DNA of 47,573 nucleotides from Bacteroidales bacterium (GTDB lineage Bacteria > Bacteroidota > Bacteroidia > Bacteroidales > UBA3663). The stretch spans positions 1-47,573 of the forward strand of contig JAILKE010000097.1 in assembly GCA_024694125.1 (NCBI GenBank), given 5' to 3'. Positions 7,882 through 16,493 of this stretch are shown here, piece by piece. A model generated the notes under the pieces. It searched no databases. It saw only the letters and a list, made by a program, of their open reading frames with translations, and had not been told where the DNA came from. Each line of letters starts with the position of its first letter. Within the stretch, counting starts at the first letter, position 1. A program made the translations under genes and the position numbers.

Positions 7882-10722
7882 CTACTTTTCTTCCTGTATG
7901 ACATATTCATACCAATGTCCGTGCTGCAGCAGTTGCCGGGCAAAGTCCCGAAGCGAAGCCAGTGACACCGTCTGATAAACGGAAATGTCCTGGGACGGCA
8001 CTACCACACCATCGTGCAAACAATTTTGATAGAGGACCCAATCCGCCTCATCGGCACGACTATGTGAGGCTATACGCTTCTTCTTATAGTTGAGGAATCC
8101 GTCCAGCAACTGTTGTGACAATACATCACCCTCAGCGACCTCGTGCAGCAATGCCCGGACCTCGGCACGAACAGACTTCTCACGGGCAGGATCGCATACA
8201 AATTGAACCGTGTACAGCAACTGGGGCACAGGATAATCTCTCACTTGAGACTTCACGCCGATATGGTACACATCACTGTTCTTCAATCGGATGCGGTTGG
8301 TGAGAGCTTGATTCAGCACGTTGCACAGGGCCTCTTGATGTACCAGATGTCGGACGCTGTAATCCAGATTCTGCTCCCACCCGAGCATCATGACGACTGT
8401 CGATTTGTAGGTCTCACCCTTGACCCTAACCAGTTTCTCGTCATCGTACTGCTTGTAGTGCATTTCGGGATAGTCAGTGCAGCACATCGGTTCCTGCCCA
8501 GCGGGCAGACTGCCCAGATACTTGCATATATAGGGGAGCAACGAATCGGGGCACAATGGCGTATTGACCACTACCTGCATTCCATTGTAATTGCCATGCA
8601 TGTGCGACAGCATGTCGCGCATGCCACCTATGCTGGTCCTTTCCAAGCATGCCATTGCTGAATCCAAAGGTATATCCATATCATTACGTTCTCCAGGAAC
8701 ATACTGAAAATATTGACATTGAATCATTGCCATGACCTGAGGAGAACCATACGCCATGGGAAGCATATTCCGCAGCTGAGTCATTGAACTCTCATATAGT
8801 GCGGTATCAATCTCCGTTGTAGTGAGACGGGCATGGAGAACCCTAAAGGTATCATCCAGACGGAGGCTGTCTATCTTGGTCTCAAAAGTCATTTCGGCAT
8901 CTGCATAATTTACATCAATCTCGGCATGTTCATACTCATCATAATTGCGGATTGCTGTTTCAATAGCCATACTATAATTGCTATAGTCCCTGACCGATTC
9001 AAGCACATTTTTGCCACCTCGTACGAAACCACGTATTCTCGTCGTATTTCTGTCCATGCACCTCTCTCGGTTCATGAACACCTTCACGCCATTGGAGAGA
9101 AGGTAACTTGCGTAGTTTGTATCAACGGGACAATCCGTACGCTCGACTACGCTACCAGGTACCGGATCTATGGCCAGAGTTTTCAATCGGACATCTTTCT
9201 CTGAGTCGGAGACTGTGTCAGCACCATTGCAAGCCATTGCGATCCTGTCAATCAAGGCCAGCACCTCGGACTCGCTCGGACTGACGACCTCCGGTTTATC
9301 TGGCAGTATTATCTGCACCACACAATGCTGCACGTCGAAGATCTGTTGCATCGCATACTGTATTCTACCTGCCGTGATATGTCCATTGTTGTATATATCA
9401 ATGATACGCTGAGTGGAAGGAGATATTCCGGTTGTGCCTTTCAGATAATGCTCGACACAGTTTTCGGCTGCAGGGTTGGGATAGATATCATCTTCATCGA
9501 GTTCGCCGTACCCCTTCGGATTTTCCCACTTGAGCAGCGTAGTATCCTCCTCCGTTCGCAAATCATTGCCCTGTGAATCTACATACCCCCGCAGTTTTAC
9601 TTCGGAATGTCTCTGCCGCTCGACAGTAGTCAATACTTCGGTTAAGAGATTTCGCCAGTCCGACCCGGATGATAATCCTATCAGTATTATCATATCGGTC
9701 TGAAAATTGGGCACATTCTTTTGATAATCAATTAGCGTTTGCGGAATATCGGTATGCTCTTTCTTCAATTGGTCCAAGCCTTCGCGCATATAATGGATGG
9801 CACGCATCTTCGTCTCCCGTTCCCTGAAGTATTGTACCGTTTGCATATCATATTGGGGAACAGACGGCGAGGCCCACATCAGGTTGCATGCAGCCATTGG
9901 AATCTGTGGATGGCGCGAAATGACAACCTTGGGCTGTTCCAAGTAGGGCAACGGATATGTGGAAGGAGAGTTCTTCCCCCGTTTCAAGTCGGCAAAGAGC
10001 GCGACAATCCGCTGTACCATTTTGTCTGGGTCGAAGTCTCCCACAGCCACGACACATTGATTCTGCGGCTGATACCAACGATGATAGAATGCCTGCATCT
10101 GACGGGCACTGCAACTACGAATCACCTCCATATCCCCTATAGGAATACGCTGGGCATATCGGCTACCGCCCCACAGAGCAGATATGACATCCTTCGAGAC
10201 ATCATTGTTACGCGCACGCCACTCCTCGACTATCACCTCGCGTTCCATTTCGACTGCCTTCTGATCTATCGTAGCATCGGCACACCAATCCCGCAGTATC
10301 AGCATACAACTGTCCAATTTTGATTCTTCGGCGATGGGCACTTCCGACAACTTATATTCAGTAAAATCATAAGAGGTACGAGCATTGACATCTGGCCCGA
10401 ATGCAATACCATTGCGGCGCAGATAATCCAGGACTGCATTATCGGGAAAGTGCGTTGTCCCACGAAACAGCATATGCTCCAAGAAATGCGCCATGCCTCG
10501 CTCCTGCTCAGTCTCAACCAGAGAACCGGTCCTTTGTACCAAGCGAAACTCAGCCATCTGCTTTTTCTTGGTGGCTCGACGCACATAATAGGTCAGTCCA
10601 TTGGGCAACACGCCATACCGTATGGCTGTATCCCGAGGGACTATTTGTTGGGAAGTCTGCGCGGAGAGGGTGCTGCTCCAGCAGCACAAGATGGATAAGA
10701 CCAAAAGAATGAAGTGTTTCAT
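7882..10722 (-). CDS. M16 family zinc metallopeptidase (pitrilysin/insulinase type), secreted
   Basis: 946 aa. An N-terminal signal peptide (about residues 1-21, cleavage after TLSA) directs export. The inverted zinc motif HFLEH is at residues 79-83 within RGMAHFLEHMLFRGT, and the downstream acidic EREVIVEEW segment near residues 160-168 supplies the third ligand in this family. The length fits the two-module M16 arrangement (each module about 400-450 aa); the second module lacks an HxxEH motif, as is normal. Bacteroidetes carry several such periplasmic proteases; substrates are unknown. The promoter is at 10800-10831. No hairpin with a T-run is seen just after the stop. Confidence 0.95.
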   Translation of the reverse strand: MKHFILLVLSILCCWSSTLSAQTSQQIVPRDTAIRYGVLPNGLTYYVRRATKKKQMAEFRLVQRTGSLVETEQERGMAHFLEHMLFRGTTHFPDNAVLDYLRRNGIAFGPDVNARTSYDFTEYKLSEVPIAEESKLDSCMLILRDWCADATIDQKAVEMEREVIVEEWRARNNDVSKDVISALWGGSRYAQRIPIGDMEVIRSCSARQMQAFYHRWYQPQNQCVVAVGDFDPDKMVQRIVALFADLKRGKNSPSTYPLPYLEQPKVVISRHPQIPMAACNLMWASPSVPQYDMQTVQYFRERETKMRAIHYMREGLDQLKKEHTDIPQTLIDYQKNVPNFQTDMIILIGLSSGSDWRNLLTEVLTTVERQRHSEVKLRGYVDSQGNDLRTEEDTTLLKWENPKGYGELDEDDIYPNPAAENCVEHYLKGTTGISPSTQRIIDIYNNGHITAGRIQYAMQQIFDVQHCVVQIILPDKPEVVSPSESEVLALIDRIAMACNGADTVSDSEKDVRLKTLAIDPVPGSVVERTDCPVDTNYASYLLSNGVKVFMNRERCMDRNTTRIRGFVRGGKNVLESVRDYSNYSMAIETAIRNYDEYEHAEIDVNYADAEMTFETKIDSLRLDDTFRVLHARLTTTEIDTALYESSMTQLRNMLPMAYGSPQVMAMIQCQYFQYVPGERNDMDIPLDSAMACLERTSIGGMRDMLSHMHGNYNGMQVVVNTPLCPDSLLPYICKYLGSLPAGQEPMCCTDYPEMHYKQYDDEKLVRVKGETYKSTVVMMLGWEQNLDYSVRHLVHQEALCNVLNQALTNRIRLKNSDVYHIGVKSQVRDYPVPQLLYTVQFVCDPAREKSVRAEVRALLHEVAEGDVLSQQLLDGFLNYKKKRIASHSRADEADWVLYQNCLHDGVVVPSQDISVYQTVSLASLRDFARQLLQHGHWYEYVIQEEK

Positions 10723-10799
10723 TGGTAAAGTATGCCTAAATGAGTTAAGTGTATGTTGTTTTTTGTTGGTATTATTGTTCGATAGTCAATCGAATGGGA

Positions 10800-10831
10800 C
10801 AAAGATACAATCTATTCTGAATATTTACAAA
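10800..10831 (-). promoter_or_regulatory. Promoter for the M16 peptidase gene
   Basis: On the minus strand, TTTG (10831-10828), 20-bp spacer, TATCTTTG (10807-10800). Confidence 0.75.
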
Positions 10832-10977
10832 TTATTAGGTCAATAATTGAGGTCAAGACTTGAAAATAATGCAAATCGTCCATAATAAGAAATGTTAAAA
10901 TTGCAGTATCGGGTAGTTAAGGTTATAAAAAATTAAATTAAAGATAATGAAAAATGGATTAAAGAATGTGAAACGGC

Positions 10978-11008
10978 TTTGTCTATACACGTTATACCTA
11001 TAACTTTG
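10978..11008 (+). promoter_or_regulatory. Promoter for the 11050-11649 gene
   Basis: TTTG at 10978-10981, 19-bp spacer, TAACTTTG at 11001-11008. Confidence 0.7.
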
Positions 11009-11049
11009 CACTGCCCGCCGAGGTGTGACACCTCACAACAGGGACTACA

Positions 11050-11649
11050 ATGATAAAGAAAAAACTGATTTCCGCTTGTCTGCTCAGTCTCCATCTCACG
11101 ACGCTCCAGGCCCAAAGCGATACTGTAGTGTTCGAGGACTCGATACATCTGTCCAAATCCTTTCTCAAGGAGTTGGACAATGCCTTCTCGTTCTCGCCGA
11201 TGGAGTCGCCCATCTCTCTGCCCCAACAGACTGATACCGCTCTGCTGCACGAATGGGTAGGCAAACCAGACAATACAGTCGTGGACTACAACAACGAACG
11301 TCGTGACACGTCGAAATATACTCGCGAGTATGTCGCCTACAAGGTATATCTGCACGACCTGCAACCCATACCGATACCTCCGACATTGGAAATTGATTGG
11401 CAGAAATCATCTATCAACAACGGCAAGGCTGGATATTACTATAAACGCACCCACACTACGCTCAACGGTTGTGCCGTAGGTGGGTTCGACTTCAACAAAT
11501 TGGGCAGTTACATACGCCCCAAGGAAATAAGACTGCGCAAATCCCGCGCCATAGCCGACAAATACCGTGCTGTAATGGATAAAGTCTTCCCGTTGAAAGA
11601 CTCTGCGCTATATGAAATTAAAGACAAGACAGGAACAATAAAACGATAA
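11050..11649 (+). CDS. Secreted protein of unknown function
   Basis: 199 aa with a signal peptide (MIKKKLISACLLSLHLTTLQA, cleavage before QSD). No enzymatic motif is recognised. The mature part includes LHDLQPIPIPPTLEIDW and GYYYKRTHTTLNGCAVGGFDF, which suggests a small Bacteroidales-specific periplasmic family. The C-terminal tail (KDKTGTIKR) and its stop codon are formed by the first unit of a short tandem array that continues to 11700, so the last few residues may be an accidental extension. The promoter at 10978-11008 gives a leader of about 35 nt. Confidence 0.75.
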   Translation: MIKKKLISACLLSLHLTTLQAQSDTVVFEDSIHLSKSFLKELDNAFSFSPMESPISLPQQTDTALLHEWVGKPDNTVVDYNNERRDTSKYTREYVAYKVYLHDLQPIPIPPTLEIDWQKSSINNGKAGYYYKRTHTTLNGCAVGGFDFNKLGSYIRPKEIRLRKSRAIADKYRAVMDKVFPLKDSALYEIKDKTGTIKR

Positions 11650-11700
11650 CGATAACGAAAACGATAACGAAAACGAAGAAACGATAACGATAACGAAAAC
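11641..11700. repeat. ATAACG/AAAACG hexamer array overlapping a stop codon
   Basis: About 60 bp of near-perfect 6-bp units (ATAACG and AAAACG). The stop codon of the upstream gene (11647-11649) lies inside the first unit. Confidence 0.9.
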
Positions 11701-11714
11701 AAAGGGCACAATAA

Positions 11715-11741
11715 AAGGGCATGCACTCGGTGCACACCCTT
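11715..11741 (+). terminator. Hairpin terminator after the 11050-11649 gene
   Basis: Arms 11715-11726 and 11730-11741 pair (5 bp, 2-nt internal loop, 5 bp) around a 3-nt loop. It lies downstream of the hexamer array. Confidence 0.55.
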
Positions 11742-11849
11742 ATGTTTGATAAGTATCTCGAGAGAAGAACAATCTAAAAGACTATTTACAGAAGTCTCCT
11801 TAAAAAACAAAAGACAATTTATAGAAGGCTCATAATAAACGGGAAATGA

Positions 11850-12323
11850 TTATTTCTTCTGCTTGGAAATGATTGTCTCAATAATCGCAGCATGACGCCG
11901 TTGTAGGGCATTGGCCTCTGCAGGATATTGCTGCATATATTGTTGTTCCGTGATTTCGTCTCCATGCTTGTCGTAAAAGACCTTATGCTGATTGGAGAAA
12001 CGGCAGGACAGATACTGATTCTCGTCGAAGAAGAAGAACTGACGGCACACACCTTCGACCACCTCCATCTGTACACAATGATCGGCTGACCATACAGTGC
12101 CATCAACTACTTCATCACCGGTATAGACGTAGAGAGTATCATTCCGGTCGATGAACTGCAGGTCTTCGATACAAATCTCGTGATCGGGCAATGACGAAAC
12201 AGCATCTGACTGGGATGCAGAAGGACTTTCACTACCCTTCGACCCACAAGCCGAGAGCAGGAGTGCGAATGTCAGCACCGAGAAGCAGAGAGATACTGAG
12301 CGGAGAAGTAAGTTCTTTTTCAT
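11850..12323 (-). CDS. Lipoprotein of unknown function
   Basis: 157 aa. The N-terminal signal ends in lipobox LSAC with Cys near residue 26, followed by a Ser-rich linker (GSKGSESPSASQSD). The rest has no recognised domain; it contains FFFFDENQYLSCRFSNQH and ends in a Lys-rich helix. The gene starts only 12 nt after the stop of the glycosyltransferase gene and is surely co-transcribed with it. A link to envelope glycan assembly is an inference from that context only. Confidence 0.75.
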   Translation of the reverse strand: MKKNLLLRSVSLCFSVLTFALLLSACGSKGSESPSASQSDAVSSLPDHEICIEDLQFIDRNDTLYVYTGDEVVDGTVWSADHCVQMEVVEGVCRQFFFFDENQYLSCRFSNQHKVFYDKHGDEITEQQYMQQYPAEANALQRRHAAIIETIISKQKK

Positions 12324-12335
12324 AGGCTTGATAGT

Positions 12336-13214
12336 TTATTGTGACTGGTAATAATGCTTGATCTGCGCCAGGCAGCGGTCATTGATGGCCTTGCGAGTGG
12401 GATCGGACCACCATCCCCATTTATTGAAGTACATCATCATATTGGTCATGTGTATCCAGAACAGGCGCAGACTACGATGCGAGGCTCGACTGAACTTGTG
12501 ATAGACCACCGTCTGTGGATAATAGAGCGTCTGATAATGCTCGTGCATACGGCGGGTGATATCCACATCCTCAGCATACATGAAGAAGTGCTCATCGAAC
12601 ATGTTGATCTCCTGCAATGCCGAGACGCGGAACATCATGAAGCAGCCCGACAGATAGGGCACATTGAGCGTCATGGAATAATTGGAGCAACGCAACTCAT
12701 ATCGGTAGTTACGTTTGGCAATGATGAAAAATGGCAGACAGAAACGGCCGAAGATGTCGAACGGAGTAGGCAGCAACTTGGCCAGGCGCTGGATGGCACC
12801 GTTGGGATAGAGCACCTTGGGCATCATCTGTCCCACCTCAGGATGCTGTGTCATATAACGGATCAACTCCGGCATTACCTCTGGGCCGAACCAAATGTCC
12901 GGATTGACCACCAGATGATACTCGCTTCCTGCCTGAACAGCCATCTTGATGGCATAATTGTGTCCTCCACCGTAACCATTGTTGGGATGCGGATAATAGA
13001 TCAGCTTGAATCCGGCCTTCTCCTTACGTCTCAACTGCGGTTCTCCCTGCAGGACACGTGCTGCAAACTCCTCCAGTTCGGCCTTCAACTCGAGCATATG
13101 TTCGGAGTGATCGATGACATACACGATGTCAACCGGCGAAGCAAACAAGCTACGTAGCACGGGCTCAATGTCGAGCAAGTGATGATCGTACGTTACAATC
13201 GATGCTGTTATCAC
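12336..13214 (-). CDS. Family 2 glycosyltransferase (rhamnosyltransferase-like)
   Basis: 292 aa, cytoplasmic, no signal peptide. The N-terminal GT-A fold has ITASIVTYDHH, the NGYGGGHNYAI segment typical of rhamnosyl/galactofuranosyl-transferase-like GT2 enzymes, and the metal/nucleotide motif VVNPDIWF. Further on, YLSGCFMMFRVSAL and DEHFFMYAEDVDITRRM match the acceptor-site ED motif of the family. It probably adds a sugar to a lipid-linked or surface glycan; donor and acceptor are unknown. It is the first gene of a two-gene unit with the lipoprotein downstream. An inverted repeat lies at 13225-13274, just upstream of the start. Confidence 0.9.
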   Translation of the reverse strand: MITASIVTYDHHLLDIEPVLRSLFASPVDIVYVIDHSEHMLELKAELEEFAARVLQGEPQLRRKEKAGFKLIYYPHPNNGYGGGHNYAIKMAVQAGSEYHLVVNPDIWFGPEVMPELIRYMTQHPEVGQMMPKVLYPNGAIQRLAKLLPTPFDIFGRFCLPFFIIAKRNYRYELRCSNYSMTLNVPYLSGCFMMFRVSALQEINMFDEHFFMYAEDVDITRRMHEHYQTLYYPQTVVYHKFSRASHRSLRLFWIHMTNMMMYFNKWGWWSDPTRKAINDRCLAQIKHYYQSQ

Positions 13215-13224
13215 AGTGTAAAAT

Positions 13225-13274
13225 TTTGCAGTTACGGATTTTTCTTTATTAAAAGATAAACGCGTAACTGCAAA
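13225..13274. repeat. 12-bp inverted repeat upstream of the glycosyltransferase gene
   Basis: Arms 13225-13236 and 13263-13274 are perfectly complementary around a 26-nt AT-rich spacer, ending 11 nt from the glycosyltransferase start. It could be an operator, a 5' UTR hairpin, or a terminator for the EF-G2 transcript arriving from the right. No clear promoter is seen here. Confidence 0.5.
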
Positions 13275-13377
13275 GAATATTGTACAAATGTTAAAAAAAC
13301 AGATATCTAAATCGCTCCACCCTCAGCACACAGACATTTCATTCATGGGGCAAGGGCAGAATTCAGCTACATTGACT

Positions 13378-15531
13378 TTACTCCTGCGACTGTTCTTTGT
13401 CGTGCGCAGCAATGAGTTTCTGCTGGATATCGGCAGGACAAAGCTCGTAGCTGGCAAAGCGCATGATGAAAGATGCCGAGCCCTGAGTGAGAGCAGACAG
13501 TTTGGTCGAGAAGTCGGACATCTCACTGAGTGGAACCTTGGCCATAATCTTCTGATAACCAGACTCGGCTTCCATACCGATGATCATGCCTCGGCGGTTC
13601 TGGATCTCGCTCATCACGTCGCCCATACGGTCTCCAGGCACGAAAACCTCCACATCGTAGATAGGCTCCAGAATCTTGGGTCCTGCCTCACGGAACGCCT
13701 GGCTGAAGGCATTGCGCGCAGCCAACATAAATGACAATTCGTTGCTGTCCACTGGATGCATCTTGCCGTCGTACACAACGACACGCACATCACGGGCATA
13801 GGAACCTGTCAGCGGGCCTTGTTCCAGACATTGCTGCACACCCTTCAGGATAGCAGGCATGAAGCGGGTATCGATAGCACCACCCACGACAGAGTTGATG
13901 AAGACAAGTTTGCCGCCCCATGGCAGGTCAACCTCCTCCTTACCCTTCATCGTGACACGGTACTCCTTACCTCCCAGGGTGTACATGGTCGGATCGGGCA
14001 TACCATCCTGGTAGGGTTCGACAATCAAGTGCACCTCACCGAACTGACCTGCACCGCCCGACTGTTTCTTGTGACGATAATCGGCACGAGCAGCCTTGGT
14101 AATGGTCTCACGGTAAGGGATACGCGGCAAGTCGAACGTCACTGCAATCTTGTCCAGATTCTCCAGACGCCATTTCAGCGTATTGAGATGCAACTCTCCC
14201 TGACCATGCACGATGGTCTGGCGCAACTCCTTGGACTGCTCGACCACCCAGGTAGGATCCTCCAGGCGCATACGCGTCAAGGCCTGCATCATCTTCTCCG
14301 TATCGGCTTGATTGACGGCACGAATAGCGCGGCTGAACTTAGAGGCTGGCAACTTGACGAAATTGAACTTACATTCAGAGTCCGACGCATTGAGCGTGTT
14401 GCCCGTGCGCACATCCTTCAGTTTGACCGTACAGCCGATGTCGCCAGCCTGGAGTTGTTCTACCTTGTCACGATTGGCACCCGAACATACATACAGGGTA
14501 GAGAGGTGTTCCTTGGTACCACGGTCGGCATTGACCATATCGTCGCCCTCTCGTATCGTACCGCTCATTACCTTGAAGTATTGTACCTCGCCGATGTGTG
14601 GTTCGACGCCCGTCTTGAAGAAATACAGGCTGGCAGGAGCGCTGGCATCGAGCGGCACCTCCTCACCACGGGTATTGTGTACGGCAGGCATCTCGTCAAC
14701 AAAGGGGACAATGTTGCCCAGGAACTCCATCAGTCGGTCCACACCCATATTCTTGCCGGCGCAGACGCAGAATATCGGATAGATGCTGCGAGTGACCATA
14801 CCCTTGCGTATGCCTTCGCGCATCTCGTCCTCAGTGAGTACGCCATTGGAGAAATATTTCTCCATCAGACCTTCGTCATTTTCAGCGGCAGCTTCGACCA
14901 ATGTCTGGTGCATCTCCTTGGCGCGGTCCATCTCCTTCGATGGGATGTCCTCAATGGTCAACTTACCGTCGGCACTGTAGGTAAGCTGTTTCATCAATAT
15001 CACGTCGATCAACTGATGGAACGACTCGCCCGTCTGCACAGGATATTGAACAGGCACAGCCTTCTTGCCATAATTGAGTTGCAGGTCATCGACAATGGTA
15101 TTATATTCGCACTCCGGGGCATCGAGCTGATTAATCAGGAAGATGACCGGCTTGCGCAGTTTCTCGGTGTAGCGGAAATGGTTCTGTGTGCCCACTTCTG
15201 GTCCCACAGCTCCATTGATCAGCAATATGGTAGTATCCGTGACCGACATGGCAGTAATGGCCTGACCCACGAAGTCATCCATTCCCGGGCAATCGATGAT
15301 ATTGAGTTTCTTGCCATTCCATTCCGTATGGAAGATGGTACTGAATACCGAATATCCATAGTCCTTCTCGACGGGGAAATAGTCACTCACTGTGCTCTGT
15401 TGCGACACACGGCCCTTGCGCGATATTTGTCCAGACACAAACAGCATAGTCTCTGTCAAGGTCGTCTTGCCAGAGCCGTCATTACCCAACAGGGCAATGT
15501 TTTTGATCTCTTTAGAACTGTAAACTTTCAT
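13378..15531 (-). CDS. fusA2: EF-G2-like elongation factor G paralog with degenerate GTPase centre
   Basis: 717 aa, with the five-domain layout of EF-G. The P-loop GNDGSGKT is at residues 16-23. The G3 motif, DTPGH in ordinary EF-G, is here DCPGM (residues 80-84), so the catalytic His is replaced by Met. The G4 motif NKxD is NQLD (134-137). The start MKVYSSKEIKNIALLGNDGS is very like the Bacteroides thetaiotaomicron EF-G2 as I recall it. That protein was reported to support translocation without GTP hydrolysis, to accumulate during carbon starvation and to be needed for gut colonization. By homology this gene would do the same; the recall is not a database result. It is monocistronic, with a promoter at 15623-15654 and a leader of about 85 nt. 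Confidence 0.9.
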   Translation of the reverse strand: MKVYSSKEIKNIALLGNDGSGKTTLTETMLFVSGQISRKGRVSQQSTVSDYFPVEKDYGYSVFSTIFHTEWNGKKLNIIDCPGMDDFVGQAITAMSVTDTTILLINGAVGPEVGTQNHFRYTEKLRKPVIFLINQLDAPECEYNTIVDDLQLNYGKKAVPVQYPVQTGESFHQLIDVILMKQLTYSADGKLTIEDIPSKEMDRAKEMHQTLVEAAAENDEGLMEKYFSNGVLTEDEMREGIRKGMVTRSIYPIFCVCAGKNMGVDRLMEFLGNIVPFVDEMPAVHNTRGEEVPLDASAPASLYFFKTGVEPHIGEVQYFKVMSGTIREGDDMVNADRGTKEHLSTLYVCSGANRDKVEQLQAGDIGCTVKLKDVRTGNTLNASDSECKFNFVKLPASKFSRAIRAVNQADTEKMMQALTRMRLEDPTWVVEQSKELRQTIVHGQGELHLNTLKWRLENLDKIAVTFDLPRIPYRETITKAARADYRHKKQSGGAGQFGEVHLIVEPYQDGMPDPTMYTLGGKEYRVTMKGKEEVDLPWGGKLVFINSVVGGAIDTRFMPAILKGVQQCLEQGPLTGSYARDVRVVVYDGKMHPVDSNELSFMLAARNAFSQAFREAGPKILEPIYDVEVFVPGDRMGDVMSEIQNRRGMIIGMEAESGYQKIMAKVPLSEMSDFSTKLSALTQGSASFIMRFASYELCPADIQQKLIAAHDKEQSQE

Positions 15532-15622
15532 ACAAGGTATTATTTTATTTAAGGAGTATAGTAATGTAGGAATACAACCATTCCGATACGTAGTGTAATA
15601 CTGGAATTATTAAATTCCGGTA

Positions 15623-15654
15623 CAAAAGTATTTATTTTTTTTATTTCTTCCAAC
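15623..15654 (-). promoter_or_regulatory. Promoter for the EF-G2 gene
   Basis: On the minus strand, GTTG (15654-15651), 20-bp spacer, TACTTTTG (15630-15623). A short inverted repeat lies in the leader around 15603-15620. Confidence 0.6.
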
Positions 15655-15744
15655 AATTTATACGAAAAAATAAGCCAAATAATGTTAAATAACATAATTT
15701 TACCTCTTTTTCGCCTCACCTGCAAGCGGTTTTGAATAGCCAAA

Positions 15745-15776
15745 TTTGGATATTTCTCAATTATTGCCTATCTTTG
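15745..15776 (+). promoter_or_regulatory. Promoter for the 15836-16384 gene
   Basis: TTTG at 15745-15748, 20-bp spacer, TATCTTTG at 15769-15776. It overlaps the upstream in-frame ATG at 15746, so translation must start further in, at 15836. Confidence 0.75.
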
Positions 15777-15835
15777 CGACGGGTTTACCGACAATACCGT
15801 CGAGCCCGAAACCGATATTAAATCATTTATACACG

Positions 15836-16384
15836 ATGAAAAAGTTTTTCCTTCTCTCTGTTGCAGCAGCGCTGTTGGCTTGTTTTTCGTTCAATAGTTG
15901 CGGTTCATCGGCCGGCACTGCCGTCCTCGAGCAAATGGGTCTGTCGCACAAGAGCGAACGTGCTGCAGCCATCGCTCAGATCATAGAAGATGGTCTCTCG
16001 GCCGTAACGGGTGACAGCACACACTATCTGGCTGGCGTATGGGCCTATACCGATGGCTCGACCGTATGTGACACAATCTGGTTCTACCGCGATTCGACCG
16101 TCACGAGCCACTATGTCAACACCAAAGAAAAGATCAACCTGCTGCAGACGGGCGGCTATATCTACTACCCATCGTTCAAGCAGGTCCTCGTTCAGTACAA
16201 TGGCGCACACAACTACCTGACCAAAAAGGATATGTCCAACTGGAGCATGACCAATATCTACCAGGTATCCAAGTTCAAGATGACCGTGCTCAACATGAAC
16301 CAACTCTCGCTGACCGAACTCGACCAGAGCACTGGCGAGAACCTGGGCAGCACCACCTACACCTGGGTCAAGGACGTAGAGTGA
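15836..16384 (+). CDS. Lipoprotein of unknown function
   Basis: 182 aa from the ATG at 15836; the longer frame from 15746 would begin within the promoter. The N-terminus MKKFFLLSVAAALLACFSFNSC is a lipoprotein signal with Cys22. The mature part contains LAGVWAYTDGSTVCDTIWFYRDSTV and a repeated pattern of Thr/Ser/Tyr-rich beta strands ending in TTYTWVKDVE, suggesting a small lipocalin-like or beta-sandwich fold. No family is recognised. A terminator lies at 16411-16459, before the rhamnosidase gene. Confidence 0.75.
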   Translation: MKKFFLLSVAAALLACFSFNSCGSSAGTAVLEQMGLSHKSERAAAIAQIIEDGLSAVTGDSTHYLAGVWAYTDGSTVCDTIWFYRDSTVTSHYVNTKEKINLLQTGGYIYYPSFKQVLVQYNGAHNYLTKKDMSNWSMTNIYQVSKFKMTVLNMNQLSLTELDQSTGENLGSTTYTWVKDVE

Positions 16385-16410
16385 CGCCTGGACGTCCATG
16401 CATCTGACTG

Positions 16411-16459
16411 AGGTCGCAACCCCCGCATTCATACGCGACGGCTGCGACCTTCATTTTTT
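16411..16459 (+). terminator. Intrinsic terminator after the 15836-16384 gene
   Basis: Arms 16411-16418 and 16443-16450 are perfectly complementary, followed by a T-run at about 16454-16459. The loop is 24 nt. Confidence 0.7.
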
Positions 16460-16493
16460 CTCCTTTTTCAATGCCATATATCCTCTCTCGATT

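Larger units (their letters stand above)
10723..11049. other. Divergent promoter region between the M16 gene and the 11050-11649 gene
   Basis: 327 bp. It holds the leftward promoter at 10800-10831 and the rightward promoter at 10978-11008. The DNA between them is AT-rich without visible repeats. Confidence 0.6.
15532..15835. other. Divergent promoter region between EF-G2 and the 15836-16384 lipoprotein gene
   Basis: 304 bp, strongly AT-rich. It holds the leftward promoter at 15623-15654 and the rightward promoter at 15745-15776. No other feature is seen. Confidence 0.6.

Noticed and set aside
13756-15552. 598-aa open frame antisense to the EF-G2 gene
   Set aside because: The opposite strand encodes a full EF-G paralog with all domains. 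The antisense frame has no recognisable domain or promoter.
16398-16493. Upstream extension of the rhamnosidase gene
   Set aside because: It includes a terminator hairpin, and the signal peptide begins at 16494.
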